Below, one piece after another: positions 21,347 to 30,829 of a stretch of DNA of 64,000 bases. The notes under the pieces are model-generated. The model made no database searches. It saw only the letters and a list, made by a program, of their open reading frames with translations, and had not been told where the DNA came from. Both the position numbers and the translations under genes were made by a program. This stretch comes from Nitzschia sp. DOCU1 (lineage: Eukaryota > Bacillariophyta > Bacillariophyceae > Bacillariales > Bacillariaceae), in assembly GCA_951394045.1 (NCBI GenBank), contig OX595987.1, positions 2,232,001-2,296,000 on the forward strand. The letters are read 5' to 3'. The first letter of the stretch is position 1. Each line of letters opens with the position of its first letter.

Positions 21347-22009
21347 ATGAAGACTTCATCTTCGCTGCCTTGCATTCTCGCTGCCCTTTTCACTTTGAGG
21401 GGAGACACTTTCCAACCAGCAGTCCTTCGGCCAACGGATAGATCTTCGAAAGTGCGATGCATACATGAAGGATTGCCCTGTCGGCAACGGCGTATATCAT
21501 TGCATAAGATAAGAACGTCAGTGCTATACGCTAATACTCCTACGTTTTCAAATAAATTTGAGCGGTGGAGGTTCCTCCAGGATCTCTTGGATGGAGATAT
21601 CGATGACAGGGTGATAAATTGCCTGTTATACAAAGTGTTGGAGCTATACTTGAAGAACTCCCCGTCGCAATCTTTCGAAGACGACATCTCGGGGTCTCCC
21701 GAGCTCACGCCTGATTTGATCGCAAGGCTTGAGAGAGCTCTTGAAGTTTCGGACGAAGAGTCGTTGGCAATTATGGGTGAAAACTCTAGTGAAGACGTAC
21801 TGCATAGATTGGAAGCTTTGCTGCCTGACCCAATAGTGGAAGAGGACGCAAATAGATCTGCTTGGGACACTGTGATGGAGATTCATGGTCGTGACCTGGT
21901 GCAAGCTAACGAAACGAACCCAACATCGGAGTGGCAAAGGTTGTGTCTCGTCGCTCGATTGCTGATACATTTTGATTTCCTATCTAAAGAAACCCCATAT
22001 TCCGAGTAG
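21347..22009 (+). CDS. Hypothetical plastid-targeted or secreted protein
   Basis: 220 residues from an ATG. The first 20 residues (SSLPCILAALFTLRGDTF) look like a signal peptide. The next 40 are rich in Arg, Ser and Thr, as in transit peptides of diatom plastid proteins, although the motif is TF-Q rather than the usual AF. The remaining 150 residues are acidic and helical with no recognised family. Segments include WRFLQDLLDGDIDDRVINCL and LTPDLIARLERALEVSDEE. No catalytic motif or membrane segment is visible in the mature part. It converges on the antenna-protein gene. Confidence 0.6.
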   Translation: MKTSSSLPCILAALFTLRGDTFQPAVLRPTDRSSKVRCIHEGLPCRQRRISLHKIRTSVLYANTPTFSNKFERWRFLQDLLDGDIDDRVINCLLYKVLELYLKNSPSQSFEDDISGSPELTPDLIARLERALEVSDEESLAIMGENSSEDVLHRLEALLPDPIVEEDANRSAWDTVMEIHGRDLVQANETNPTSEWQRLCLVARLLIHFDFLSKETPYSE

Positions 22010-22191
22010 CACTTACGTGCGTCCAAGGAGATTGAAAGTGAAAACCGTATAAGACAAACTTTAGCAGTCAACTTGGCCAGTCAATCAAGTCTTAAAATTA
22101 CTCGAGGATGGCGCAACAGGAAGTTGTTGCAGATCGTCGGACTACAACGAGCCTCCAAAGGAAGGCTGATACTCTATATGTCGCAAGGTGT

Positions 22192-22920
22192 TTAGCAGTC
22201 GGGTTGAAGGGGGACGGATCCGGGGATCGTGGCGGCCGCGTAAAGTCCCATGAAACCAATCATGGCAAGACGTCCATTCTTGATTTCGGAGTCACGTCCT
22301 CGGGCAAGGGCTTCTGCACTCTTGTTCTTGGACAAACCGAAAGGATCGAAGAGTCCGGGGACCATGTTCTGAAAGAGAATACCAAAAAGTTAGCACAGCT
22401 GATGTAAAAAGGGGAACCCAGACCACACCGCGAGAGATCTTGATCTCACCTTTCCGGGAACTCCTCCACGCATGTAGTGGGTTGATCGCTTGCTGTAGAA
22501 AAGCTCGTCATGGAACTCAATCAATCCAGCGAATAGAAGCATCTGAGCCTTGCCCCATCCAGGAACGGCATCCCAAGCCTCAAGACCCTTCGAGGGGATG
22601 GACGAGAAGTCCAAACCGTGGGACAGCTCTCCAGGGAAGCGAAGACCAGCGCCAACCGCCCACCATCCAACGAAGGCAGCCATGGCAATGCGTCCATGCT
22701 TGACTTCGGAATGGCGGTACCAAGCAAGGGTCTCTTCAGATCCAATGTTCGCTAGGCCAAGGGGATCCCAAACTTTTCCGAACTCAGTAGTATCAGGGGA
22801 CTTCAAAATTTCGGCCTTGCTGACCTCAAGGGTAGATTTGGCATCGCCGCCCTTGGAGGGGACGAAGGCGGCAGCCGGAACAATGGCGGAGGCGAGGGCA
22901 AGGATGGTGGAGGTCTTCAT
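22192..22920 (-). CDS. Fucoxanthin-chlorophyll a/c binding protein (LHC superfamily)
   Basis: Exons 22920-22450 and 22368-22192 are joined across an 81-nt intron, giving 215 residues. The presequence MKTSTILALASAIVPAAAFVP is a typical bipartite plastid signal with AF at the cleavage site. Two chlorophyll-binding helices carry the paired E and R motif: ARYR-like HSEVKHGRIAMAAFVGW (helix 1) and SEIKNGRLAMIGFMG (helix 3, formed by exon 2). GWGKAQMLLFAGLIEFHDEL is helix 2. It ends PLQPDC. The protein harvests blue-green light with chlorophyll a/c and fucoxanthin in the thylakoid. The DPLGLANIGSEETLAWYR start resembles FCPs outside the main Lhcf group, but the subgroup is not assigned. Confidence 0.93.
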
Positions 22921-23501
22921 GGTTACTTTAAAAAAGGCGTTGGGCGTCTGCTGCAATGATACCTTCATCAACACGAAAGGGTCCCTCGCGGTCACAGCAA
23001 ACACCGCACACGCGTTTCACCAAGGCTGTGGCCCAAAAAATGAAGCTTTGGCAAGATTTGACTTCAAGATGGAATCCGACATAAAACTGACAAGGTGCGG
23101 ACGCGAGAATCCAAATAAAGTGGCCGGGCGAAAATCAAAGTTCCTTTCCATCGTACATAACCCGGCATCAAACCAAATAAACTATCATCATGCATCAGTA
23201 CGATACATACAATATTACATGGTAAAAGAAAAGGGCATGTCAGGGATGACGTGGTGGGTTGGCCGACGACGAGAAAGATATTCCTATTGGGGATTTCGCG
23301 CAATGCTGTTGGGCGAACGAAGGTACCTGTACCCCACATCATCGAATTTCCAATCGATTTTCCATCCGACACGGTGATGAGTCAGAAAGCAAACCACCTG
23401 AATGACAACATTGGTGTTCGCTGCTCTATTCCTGTCGAGCTCACAAAGTTTCAGCCCCTACTCTCTGGCAACGTGCTTGCTTTTGAACGCCACCAATTAT
23501 C
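22921..23501. promoter_or_regulatory. Divergent promoter region, antenna protein and small plastid protein
   Basis: 581 bases between the starts of two divergently transcribed genes for plastid proteins, so it probably contains both promoters. A TGACGT half-site (TGACGTGG) lies at 23247-23252. No coding potential with family character was seen. Confidence 0.4.
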
Positions 23502-24041
23502 ATGAAGACCACCAGTGCCATTGCCGTCTGCTTACTCGCCGTTGCGTCGCCTACGAATGCCTTTTCTACCAGCTCATCCTTCTCTGGGTCTCAAGTGGGG
23601 GCAGGTGTTTCCAACACGGCAGGAATGACCATGGAATACATTCCTTCTGGAATGTCGAAGGAGCAATGGCTAAAAATGAAGAATGCTGAGAAAAACAAAA
23701 ACAAAGGAAAAAATCTTGGCGCAAATGGCATCACCACGTTCCAGTCTCGATCTTTCGCAGACTGGCAAAAGGCGGGAGGAAAGAACTTGTTTCCAGTTGA
23801 CCCCAAAAAGGTCAAGGACCCCAGAGAAATCCCGTACATGTAAGTTCCACGACCCTTCTATCTCTTGCTATGAATCTGCAATCAAGTTTCTCATAGAAGT
23901 CCTTGCAGGCAAAGACCCGGTGGAAAACCCGACGATTCCGATTTGATTAAGAGCAAACCCCTTTTCGGTCTCGGAAAGAAGAAGAACGAACCGGTGGCCC
24001 CTCCTGCGCCCGAGAAGAAGAAAAACTGGTGGACTCTTTAA
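23502..24041 (+). CDS. Small plastid-targeted protein of unknown function
   Basis: Exons 23502-23839 and 23909-24041 flank a 69-nt intron (GTAAGT...TGCAG), giving 156 residues. The N-terminus KTTSAIAVCLLAVASPTNAFS is a signal peptide with an AF cleavage motif, so plastid import is likely. The mature part is small, very basic and Trp-containing: MEYIPSGMSKEQWLKMKNAE, a Lys/Asn run, FQSRSFADWQKAGG, then DPREIPYMQRPGGKPDD. It ends with a Lys/Pro-rich tail ending in KKKNWWTL. No membrane helix or catalytic motif is present. The composition suggests binding to an acidic partner such as RNA, a membrane surface or a photosynthetic complex; this is speculation. It shares its promoter region with the antenna gene. 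Confidence 0.7.
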
Positions 24042-24123
24042 GCTATTTAATATTTTGATCTTTTCGCAAACAATGTAGTGCGCCTTCTAGTATGATAGTC
24101 AAGGCGAGAATGAAACGAGGTTC

Positions 24124-27100
24124 TTAGCAATTTTCCATGACCCATTTGTATCCCAAATCCTTTTCTGGATCAGGCCGAAGTACGAAGAATGTGAGTTTTG
24201 TTTTCCCCACCATGAGATCTTCGGCTTGGCTCACGCTTGTTATATGCTTCGGCACCTTTTTCCCATTGATGGAGAGGACCTTGTCACCTTTGTCAAGAGC
24301 GGTTTTATAGAATGGTCCTTGCTCGACATCCGCGACGAACAACTCCTTTTTGTGCTGCACTAGAGAAATCCCAACTTCTTCGTCCGCTTCCTTCTTCACT
24401 GTCACCATCCACCGGTCCATGGGGACATAGTCAGATGTATAGGGCCGGTCGAAATCCTTTGGTGCAGGGCGGAGCAATGATCTTCTGGAATCCTTTCGTC
24501 GTGCCATTGAATGCTTCCTGGAATTCTCCGAAAGAGGCTTCCGAGGCTGATTTGGACCCCCGTGCAGTATTATTGAGATTTCACAATTGACATCAAAAAG
24601 TATTTAGTCGCCATGTTACTCTTACCTCGTCATCTTCCTCGTAGTCGTCATCGCTGTCATAGGCCTCCTGCGACTCCTCTTCTTCTGCGTCGTCGTCGTC
24701 GTCGACGTCGTGGGTAGGAATTGATCTCGGTCCAGACCGGCCACCAGCCTCGCCTCCATCCTTCGATAAATCCAGGCAAAAGAGGCCCAGGGTGAGAAAT
24801 GGCATTTCGCAGAGACGATAAAGGGGATTCGTGCTCGTACCTGACCAGGCCGTGGCCTACTAACCTCTTCATATTCGCCAGAGTCACTATCGTCACCCTC
24901 GCTTTCTTCGTTGTCATCATCGTCGAGGTACTCCACAGTCTCTCGACGCCCCCGGCCCTGTCCACGAGATCGGCGTCAGATGTTGGCGCCACAACAGAGA
25001 GGAAGCTGCATACAAAAGGCGACTTACCGACTTTGCCGGCGCCAAGGCCCCCGTTTCACCACCCATAATATCGTCGTCGTCGATAGTATCGTCTTCATCG
25101 TGGTCATCAAGGTATTCAACTTCTTCGCGGCGCCCAGGTCCCTACAAAAATAGGCATGAGAATGACGAACTAGGCGTGGAAGGTGCAGACGAACACAGTA
25201 CTCACCTTTTTCTTGGGAGCATTGACTGCTGCGGAAGCGGCTGCAGCACCAACTGCTGCCGCCGCTGCGACTCCAGCTGCGCGGCCCTGTTTGGGCGCCA
25301 TGCAATACAAAGGCGATGATCAGACCATATTAAAATATACCGACCCCATACATGAAGACAAAACCAACTTACAGTTCTTCCTTTTGGTTCTTCTTCTTCC
25401 TCGTCACTTTCATCCAAGTATTCAACGTGCTCTCGACGGCCTGGTCCCTGTGTGCAACCAACACGAAGAACTTGTTACCCATTCTATCTGGAAGCAGTAA
25501 GATGACTTTCCACCTCGCAATACTGTACATACCTTCTTTGGACCAGCACCCGCGCTTGCTCCGCTGGGTCCTCCTTTCGCCACGTTATTTAAAGTAGATT
25601 TATTCGGCGGAGCTGCCTCATCCTCACTGTCGCTTTCATCCAAATACTCCACATTCTCTCGACGGCCCGGTCCCTGGGTGAAATCAACAGCAAGAACTCG
25701 TTAGCCATTTATCTGAAAGCACTGACATGACTTTGGACTTCACACAGCACTGCACACACCTTCTTTGGCCCAGCACCCGCGCTTGCTCCGCTGGGTCCTC
25801 CTTTCGCCACGTTGTTTAAAGTAGATTTATTCGGCGGAGCTGCCTCATCCTCACTGTCGCTTTCATCCAAATACTCCACATTCTCTCGACGGCCCGGCCC
25901 CTGAGTGAGATCAACAGCAAGAACTCGTTAGCCATTATATTTGAAAGCCCTGACATGACTTTGGACCACACACAGCACTGTACTTACCTTCTTTGGAGCA
26001 GCACCCCCGCTTGTACCTTTGGGTCCACCTTTCGCTCCGTTGTTCGGAGTAGATTTGTTTGGCGGGGGTGAATCATCTTCGCTGTCGCTTTCATCCAAAT
26101 ACTCCACATTCTCTCGACGGCCCGGCCCCTGAGTGAGATCAACAGCAAGAACTCGTTAGCCATTATATTTGAAAGCCCTGACATGACTTTGGACCACATA
26201 CAGCACTGTACTTACCTTCTTTGGAGCAGCACCCCCGCTTGTACCTTTGGGTCCACCTTTCGCTGCGTTGTTCGGAGTAGATTTATTTGGCGGGGGTGAA
26301 TCATCCTCACTGTCGCTTTCATCCAAATACTCCACATTCTCTCGACGGCCCGGTCCCTGTGCACAACACCAAGAACATCTTTAGCGATTCCATCTGACAG
26401 CACAGACATTAATGCGCCTGCAAAGTACTGTACATACCTTCTTTGGACCAGCACCCCTGCTTGCTCCGTTGGGTACACCTTTCGCTACGTTGTTTGGAGT
26501 AGATTTATTTGGCGGGGGTGAATCGTCCTCACTGTCGCTTTCATCCAGATACTCGACATTCTCTCGACGGCCCGGTCCCTGAGCACAACGCACACAAGAA
26601 TTCCATCAGCTATCCATTCGAAAGCACTGCATTACCTTCGACCCCCCAAAACTATACGTACCTTCTTCGGACCAGCACCCCTACCTGTTCCATTGGCTCC
26701 AGTAGATTTATTATTTGGCGGAGGGGCCGACCTAACTGCCGATGCCGACGGAACATCGAGGTCAAAATCTAAATCGTCGTCCGTCGTCTGATCCCCATCG
26801 TCGTCCACAGGAACACTGCACGGCGGGATAGAGAAATAAAAAAAGCAATTTATGAGGACCAATTGAAAAGGACGGCATCCCGTACATTCAACATCGTACA
26901 TACATTTGCAACTGAAAGGTATCAATCAATTCATTGGCGTGTCTCTCGTTTTTGAAGCGCGTAAATCTCGCCCCATTGATCTCCAACACCCGGTCGCCAA
27001 CTGCACAATCCTTCATTCCCCGGGGAACTTTGCTGATATAATAGTGACCATCACCACGAAGTTCCACCTGCAAGCCTGACTTGTTCTTGCCCTTGGCTTT

Positions 27101-27130
27101 GATGGTCAAACTGATCGGATCTGGTTCCAT
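24124..27130 (-). CDS. Two-PDZ protein with tandemly repeated acidic exons
   Basis: Thirteen exons, in coding order: 27130-26904, 26815-26662, 26578-26438, 26356-26216, 26128-25988, 25900-25760, 25673-25533, 25447-25373, 25286-25206, 25141-25028, 24957-24865, 24760-24626 and 24546-24124. Every junction is GT-AG and keeps frame, giving 668 residues. A PDZ domain opens the protein (GLQVELRGDGHYYISKVPRG, AVGDRVLEINGARF). A second closes it (VGISLVQHKKELFVADVEQG, LDKGDKVLSINGKKV). Between them lie about 400 acidic, Ser/Pro-rich residues. Exons 3-7 each encode 47 residues starting GPGRRENVEYLDESDSED and ending PKK. Exons 8, 10 and 11 start with the same box. The SDSEDD stretches are good casein-kinase-2-type sites. 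A scaffold with two PDZ heads on a flexible acidic rod is the likely form; partners are unknown. The acceptor of exon 12 is the least certain. Confidence 0.82.
25373..26578 (-). repeat. Tandem array of exon-plus-intron units
   Basis: Five complete units, each a 141-nt exon plus an 81-87-nt intron, repeat head to tail with exon starts at 26578, 26356, 26128, 25900 and 25673. A sixth, truncated exon starts at 25447. Spacing is 222-228 bases. Introns 25901-25987 and 26129-26215 differ at one base in 87. Exons 25533-25673 and 25760-25900 differ at 3 of 141, and exons 25988-26128 and 26216-26356 at 5 of 141. All exons are phase 0 at both ends, so copies can be gained, lost or skipped without breaking the frame. 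Confidence 0.92.
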
Positions 27131-27775
27131 CGTTGCTCGCACCGGCGGTGTTGTATTTTCCTTCGGGTAGGAAACCAATGAGCGCACAAACAGCGATGGC
27201 CGTCACTATTTTAACAATGAATGATCCGCTGCGCGATTGATTGCTTTTGTTTCATCGATCATAAACTGAACATCACAACAGGCATCAATGAGCCAAATAA
27301 GAATCGATCTCCCTCTTTGATTTCTCACTTCACTCGCTTTACTATCTTCGTACGGCCCGATTTGTGTGGCCCGATTTTTCGCGCGCATGCCAACCTGGTA
27401 CGATATGCCGGCGCGCTTTTCCCGCCTAAAATTTCCGCTGGCCAAGCTGACCGACGGACGGACAAAGGAGGGCAGAAAGCGAGAAAGGGCATGCTATCAT
27501 ACGTGGTAAACATGAGAAGGAATCCATCCCCCGATCTCCCGCCAAAATCTGATCCTTCTGTACTGTAGGTTGTGGTACAAACTGTACTTTACGAGGTCTG
27601 ACGTTGAACTGCTTTGTGCCCCAGAGTTCGACTTCCGACGGCCGAACAATCGAAACTTCGCCGCAAAAATTTGTGGTATCCAAGCCATCGGTTCGTCGAC
27701 CTTCCCATTTTTGTTTTAGCGACGAAATTTCGCCGCACCAAGTTTGCAATCCGTTCACTTCATTACTCATCCAAA
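27131..27775. promoter_or_regulatory. Divergent promoter region, PDZ gene and DUF2061 gene
   Basis: 645 bases between two divergent starts. GGCCCGATTT is repeated directly at 27354-27363 and 27368-27377. Several frames are open by chance, but only GTG or TTG can start them and no protein family was recognised. Confidence 0.4.
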
Positions 27776-28543
27776 ATGACGCGTCTTCTTACTCTTGTTT
27801 TGGCATCTGCCGTTGCCTCATCGGCTGCGTTCACTTCGTCCCCCCTCTTTTCCACACCACAAAGAAGGGCGCTGGTACAACCGATTCGCAATGCCGATTT
27901 ATTGCGGGCGAGCACTGCTGCCAATGGCGATAACGTGCCACTGAACGACAAGCTCCTCAAAGCTCTGGAAAAGAAAGAAGCCCAGCTAGACAAGAAACGA
28001 GCAGAGGCTATGGCCCAGCTATCGGCGTTGGAGGCGAACATGCAACAACTACAGACCAAAAAGGCAGAATATTTGAATGGTCTGCAACTAGCCGAAACGC
28101 CAGTTGGCGGCGTTTTTACTGAGACTGCTGCTCGATCTGCTGTTAAGGCCTTCATGTGGCGTATTATTGCGGGATCTGTTACGTTTATTACTTCTCTGCG
28201 TTTCTCGGGGTCGATCGCAACTGCTTTGTCTATTGTTGGCTCTGATTTTTTCAGCAAGTCATTTACCATGTTCATCGGAGAGCGCCTCATGAACAAGTCC
28301 AGTGCTGGGCGCAAAGGTGGTGCAGATGCCGCCAGTCGATCACTTATCAAGGCGCTGATTTGGCGCCTGTTCGCCATTTGCAATACCCTGACCATGGCGA
28401 TATTTATTGCCAAGGATTTGAGCATTGCCTCCAAAATTGCTGGATCAGATGCAATTTTCAAGACGGCCCTGATGTACTTTTATGAACGAGTATGGGCGAG
28501 AGTTGAGTGGGGCAAGGAGTACGATGTCGGCTTTAACATTTAA
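27776..28543 (+). CDS. Plastid-targeted membrane protein with two DUF2061 repeats
   Basis: 255 residues from an ATG that begins a signal peptide (RLLTLVLASAVASSAAFTSS) with the AF plastid motif. A coiled-coil-prone charged segment follows at about 60-105 (KLLKALEKKEAQLDKKRAEA). Then come two copies of a DUF2061-type unit. Copy 1 starts ARSAVKAFMWRIIAGSVTFI and ends in KSFTMFIGERLMNKS. Copy 2 starts SRSLIKALIWRLFAICNTLT and ends in KTALMYFYERVWARVEWGKE. Each has two predicted membrane helices and the R-S-x-x-K-A-x-x-W-R opening. Bacterial DUF2061 proteins are small membrane proteins of unknown role with one unit. Thylakoid or envelope location is inferred from the presequence. Confidence 0.82.
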   Translation: MTRLLTLVLASAVASSAAFTSSPLFSTPQRRALVQPIRNADLLRASTAANGDNVPLNDKLLKALEKKEAQLDKKRAEAMAQLSALEANMQQLQTKKAEYLNGLQLAETPVGGVFTETAARSAVKAFMWRIIAGSVTFITSLRFSGSIATALSIVGSDFFSKSFTMFIGERLMNKSSAGRKGGADAASRSLIKALIWRLFAICNTLTMAIFIAKDLSIASKIAGSDAIFKTALMYFYERVWARVEWGKEYDVGFNI

Positions 28544-29062
28544 TGTTCTCTGCGCATGGATACGTCGGAAGCTATTCGAATGGGCAACCTTTGGATATTC
28601 TTTTTCTTTGAAGATGTGCAATAGCATTTCAATGTTAATATATTTACTAGAACGCTTCATCGCTCGCCTACAAAGTTGATAGAGGAGTGCGATTCAAAGG
28701 TTTCCTCCCAGCACCAGCAACAAGAACATTCCACCAACAGATTCACTTCATCGACCTCTCGCGTCCAAGACCAAAGTCATTACTGTCTAGGGAGGCCCGT
28801 TTCGACGAGCGGTCGCATTTCCAAATCCTTCCCCTTTTTCTCGTCTCATCGGCATGAAAATTCACCCCTCTTTCTTTTTCATTCCCCCCAAAAAGTGGTG
28901 AAAACGGGGGATGGATTCGATTATTCGCCACGTGTGGCGGGATCGATGATGATGAAGAATCGAATCCAGACATGCCCACAACACGGAACGATTTGCTGAT
29001 GCATCAGCAGTAGAAAACGATGGAGATTTCCATTTTGTTTCTTCATTGCACCCGTGGTTAGA
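28544..29062. other. Intergenic region
   Basis: 519 bases between two plus-strand genes, with no coding or RNA feature recognised. It should hold the 3' end of the DUF2061 gene and the promoter of the next gene. Confidence 0.4.
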
Positions 29063-29947
29063 ATGCTTCATATGATCCAAAAGTCGCTTCGAAGAAATAG
29101 CAGTCGAAAAATGAATGCAGATGATACAATTGCTACTGCGACGTCATCGACAGAAGAGGCGCCCAAGTTTCCTCAGTTTGGAGAACTTAGCGACGACATT
29201 TGCCGAATCATTGTTTCTTTCATTGCGGACGCTCCATACGAGTTTAAAGAAGACATGCAACGTACACGAAGTCGAGAAACTAAGTATCGGCCCGCGACTT
29301 TGACCACAGTACTTCCGTTTGTGAACAAGACCTTTAATGGATACGCCAAGCAGGATACTTTGTGGGAGGCAGCACTATTGCGCCAGCTGGCGCACGAAGA
29401 TCGAGAGCATATCTGGAAGGCTGGTCTGAGACGGCTCTTGCCGCTGGAGTATCCCCTCGAGGACGACGCGAATATTCTGCAGGAGGTTCAAACTCATCTT
29501 GGAGGAGAAGCGGTGTCACACAAAGATCTTTACAAAAAGATTTTTACTCGGCACCTCAAGTTTGAAGCACCCATGTTTCTCATGCCCTTTCAGGTTACCC
29601 TTGGAGAAATGTACGGTCTTCATTTGTTTGAGCCTCGCTATCGTATCATGATTCGAGACTTGATAAATGGTTGTGAAAATACTAGAGAGGCCCGGATGGG
29701 TCAACCGATTAGACCTGGTCGGACTGACGATGGTCTCTTGCAGCCGCCACAGTTGGTCCACTTTTGCTTGCCACAACATTTACGACCAGGATCAATGGCA
29801 TGCTTGGTTCAAGTTGTGTGGTGCCGAACGTACGAATATGGCACGGCCGATGTGCAGTTGATGCCGATTGGATGGGTCCGGCTCGATAGAATCTGGAGAA
29901 GAGACGATCAAGGGGATCTGTTCTATTGCAACGTGACAAGAGTTTGA
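29063..29947 (+). CDS. LON-substrate-binding-like protein with F-box-like N-terminus
   Basis: 294 residues from the first in-frame ATG; ATG at 29111 is an alternative. An F-box-like helix (FGELSDDICRIIVSFIADAP, about 38-58) is followed by a conserved-looking region typical of F-box/LON proteins (LPFVNKTFNGYAKQDTLWEAALL). From about residue 170 the sequence resembles the LON N-terminal domain: FEAPMFLMPFQVTLGEMYGLHLFEPRYRIMI, then ACLVQVVWCRTYEYGTADVQLMPIGWVRL. That domain recognises substrates in Lon protease and in cereblon/CRL-type receptors. No protease domain is present. A substrate receptor for a ubiquitin ligase is a reasonable guess, but the F-box match is weak. Confidence 0.62.
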   Translation: MLHMIQKSLRRNSSRKMNADDTIATATSSTEEAPKFPQFGELSDDICRIIVSFIADAPYEFKEDMQRTRSRETKYRPATLTTVLPFVNKTFNGYAKQDTLWEAALLRQLAHEDREHIWKAGLRRLLPLEYPLEDDANILQEVQTHLGGEAVSHKDLYKKIFTRHLKFEAPMFLMPFQVTLGEMYGLHLFEPRYRIMIRDLINGCENTREARMGQPIRPGRTDDGLLQPPQLVHFCLPQHLRPGSMACLVQVVWCRTYEYGTADVQLMPIGWVRLDRIWRRDDQGDLFYCNVTRV

Positions 29948-30362
29948 TTAGATTTTGAGGTCAAATATTAGACAATAGTGTTACAATTCACCATTCCTTT
30001 GAGAGAAGTTCAGTAGTTCCCTGCCAAAAGTTCCCCAGGTTGGGCATGACGGTATCGGTATAGTAGCACCCTTTAGTGATTTAATTCGATCGAGTGAATC
30101 GAACAAATTTGTCTGCCTGCCCATCGTCCGTTTCGCCCTCATCCCCACCATCGCGACCGTCCAACCGAAAAACGCCTTTTCGTTGGCAAAAATGGAGGTG
30201 AAATTTTACGGCCATGTTGCTTTCGTCTCATACCCATCTTCTACGTGCTACGAAAGTCTCTCCCTTCTTTTACCCGCTTTGCCAAGAATCAAAATCTGAC
30301 GCTATTGTGTGATTTTCTCCCTTGGATATCTCGACTTTTGGATTCTACGAATAACTTTCTAA
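29948..30362. other. Intergenic region upstream of RPB6
   Basis: 415 bases between two plus-strand genes, presumably containing the RPB6 promoter. Nothing else was recognised. Confidence 0.4.
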
Positions 30363-30824
30363 ATGAGTGACGACGAGGATCCGATCGGCACCGGCGATGG
30401 ATTTGACAACTCGGGCGGCGTCTTTGACGGTGGCGATGAGGATGAAGGCCGAATGGAAGACCGAGCGGAAGAAGACGGAGAAGGCGTCCCTGATGACGAT
30501 GCTCTTGACGTGACGGGAGAACGAGACGATGCCATGATGGTGGAAGGCGGTGCCGATGGTATGGTGGTATCGACAGGGACGGCGCCTTCCGAACGAATTA
30601 CGACGCGTTATTTGACAAAATACGAAAGAGCCCGCGTGCTGGGGACACGAGCGCTGCAAATCAGTATGAATGCGCCTGTTATGGTGGATTTGGATGGAGA
30701 GACGGACCCGCTGCGAATTGCGGAAAAGGAGCTGCGGGAGCGAAAAATTCCCATCATTGTCCGACGCTACTTGCCTGACGGAAGTCATGAAGATTGGAGT
30801 ATCGATGAGTTGATTGTTGATTAA
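30363..30824 (+). CDS. RPB6: RNA polymerases I, II and III shared subunit RPB6 (ABC23)
   Basis: 153 residues, matching the family length of about 125-155. An acidic N-terminal half ([16 protein letters not shown] and similar) precedes the conserved core. The core contains [59 protein letters not shown] and [18 protein letters not shown]6 sits on the clamp base and stabilises the largest subunit in all three nuclear polymerases. Bacterial omega is its homologue. The gene stops only 5 nt before the stop of the opposing gene, so the two mature transcripts must overlap at their 3' ends. Confidence 0.96.
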   Translation: MSDDEDPIGTGDGFDNSGGVFDGGDEDEGRMEDRAEEDGEGVPDDDALDVTGERDDAMMVEGGADGMVVSTGTAPSERITTRYLTKYERARVLGTRALQISMNAPVMVDLDGETDPLRIAEKELRERKIPIIVRRYLPDGSHEDWSIDELIVD

Positions 30825-30829
30825 AGCTG

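Noticed and set aside
24593..24992. Three overlapping minus-strand frames
   Set aside because: The Asp/Glu/Arg-rich DNA of exons 11 and 12 is open in several frames. Only one frame links by consensus splice sites to the PDZ exons.
25373..26578. CRISPR-like array (regular direct repeats with spacers)
   Set aside because: The repeats are 141-nt coding exons with splice sites at each end, and the spacers are near-identical introns, not unique spacers. The setting is a eukaryotic nuclear gene.
27763..28461. Minus-strand frame of 232 codons
   Set aside because: It is antisense to the DUF2061 gene, which has a presequence and two recognisable repeats in the sense frame.
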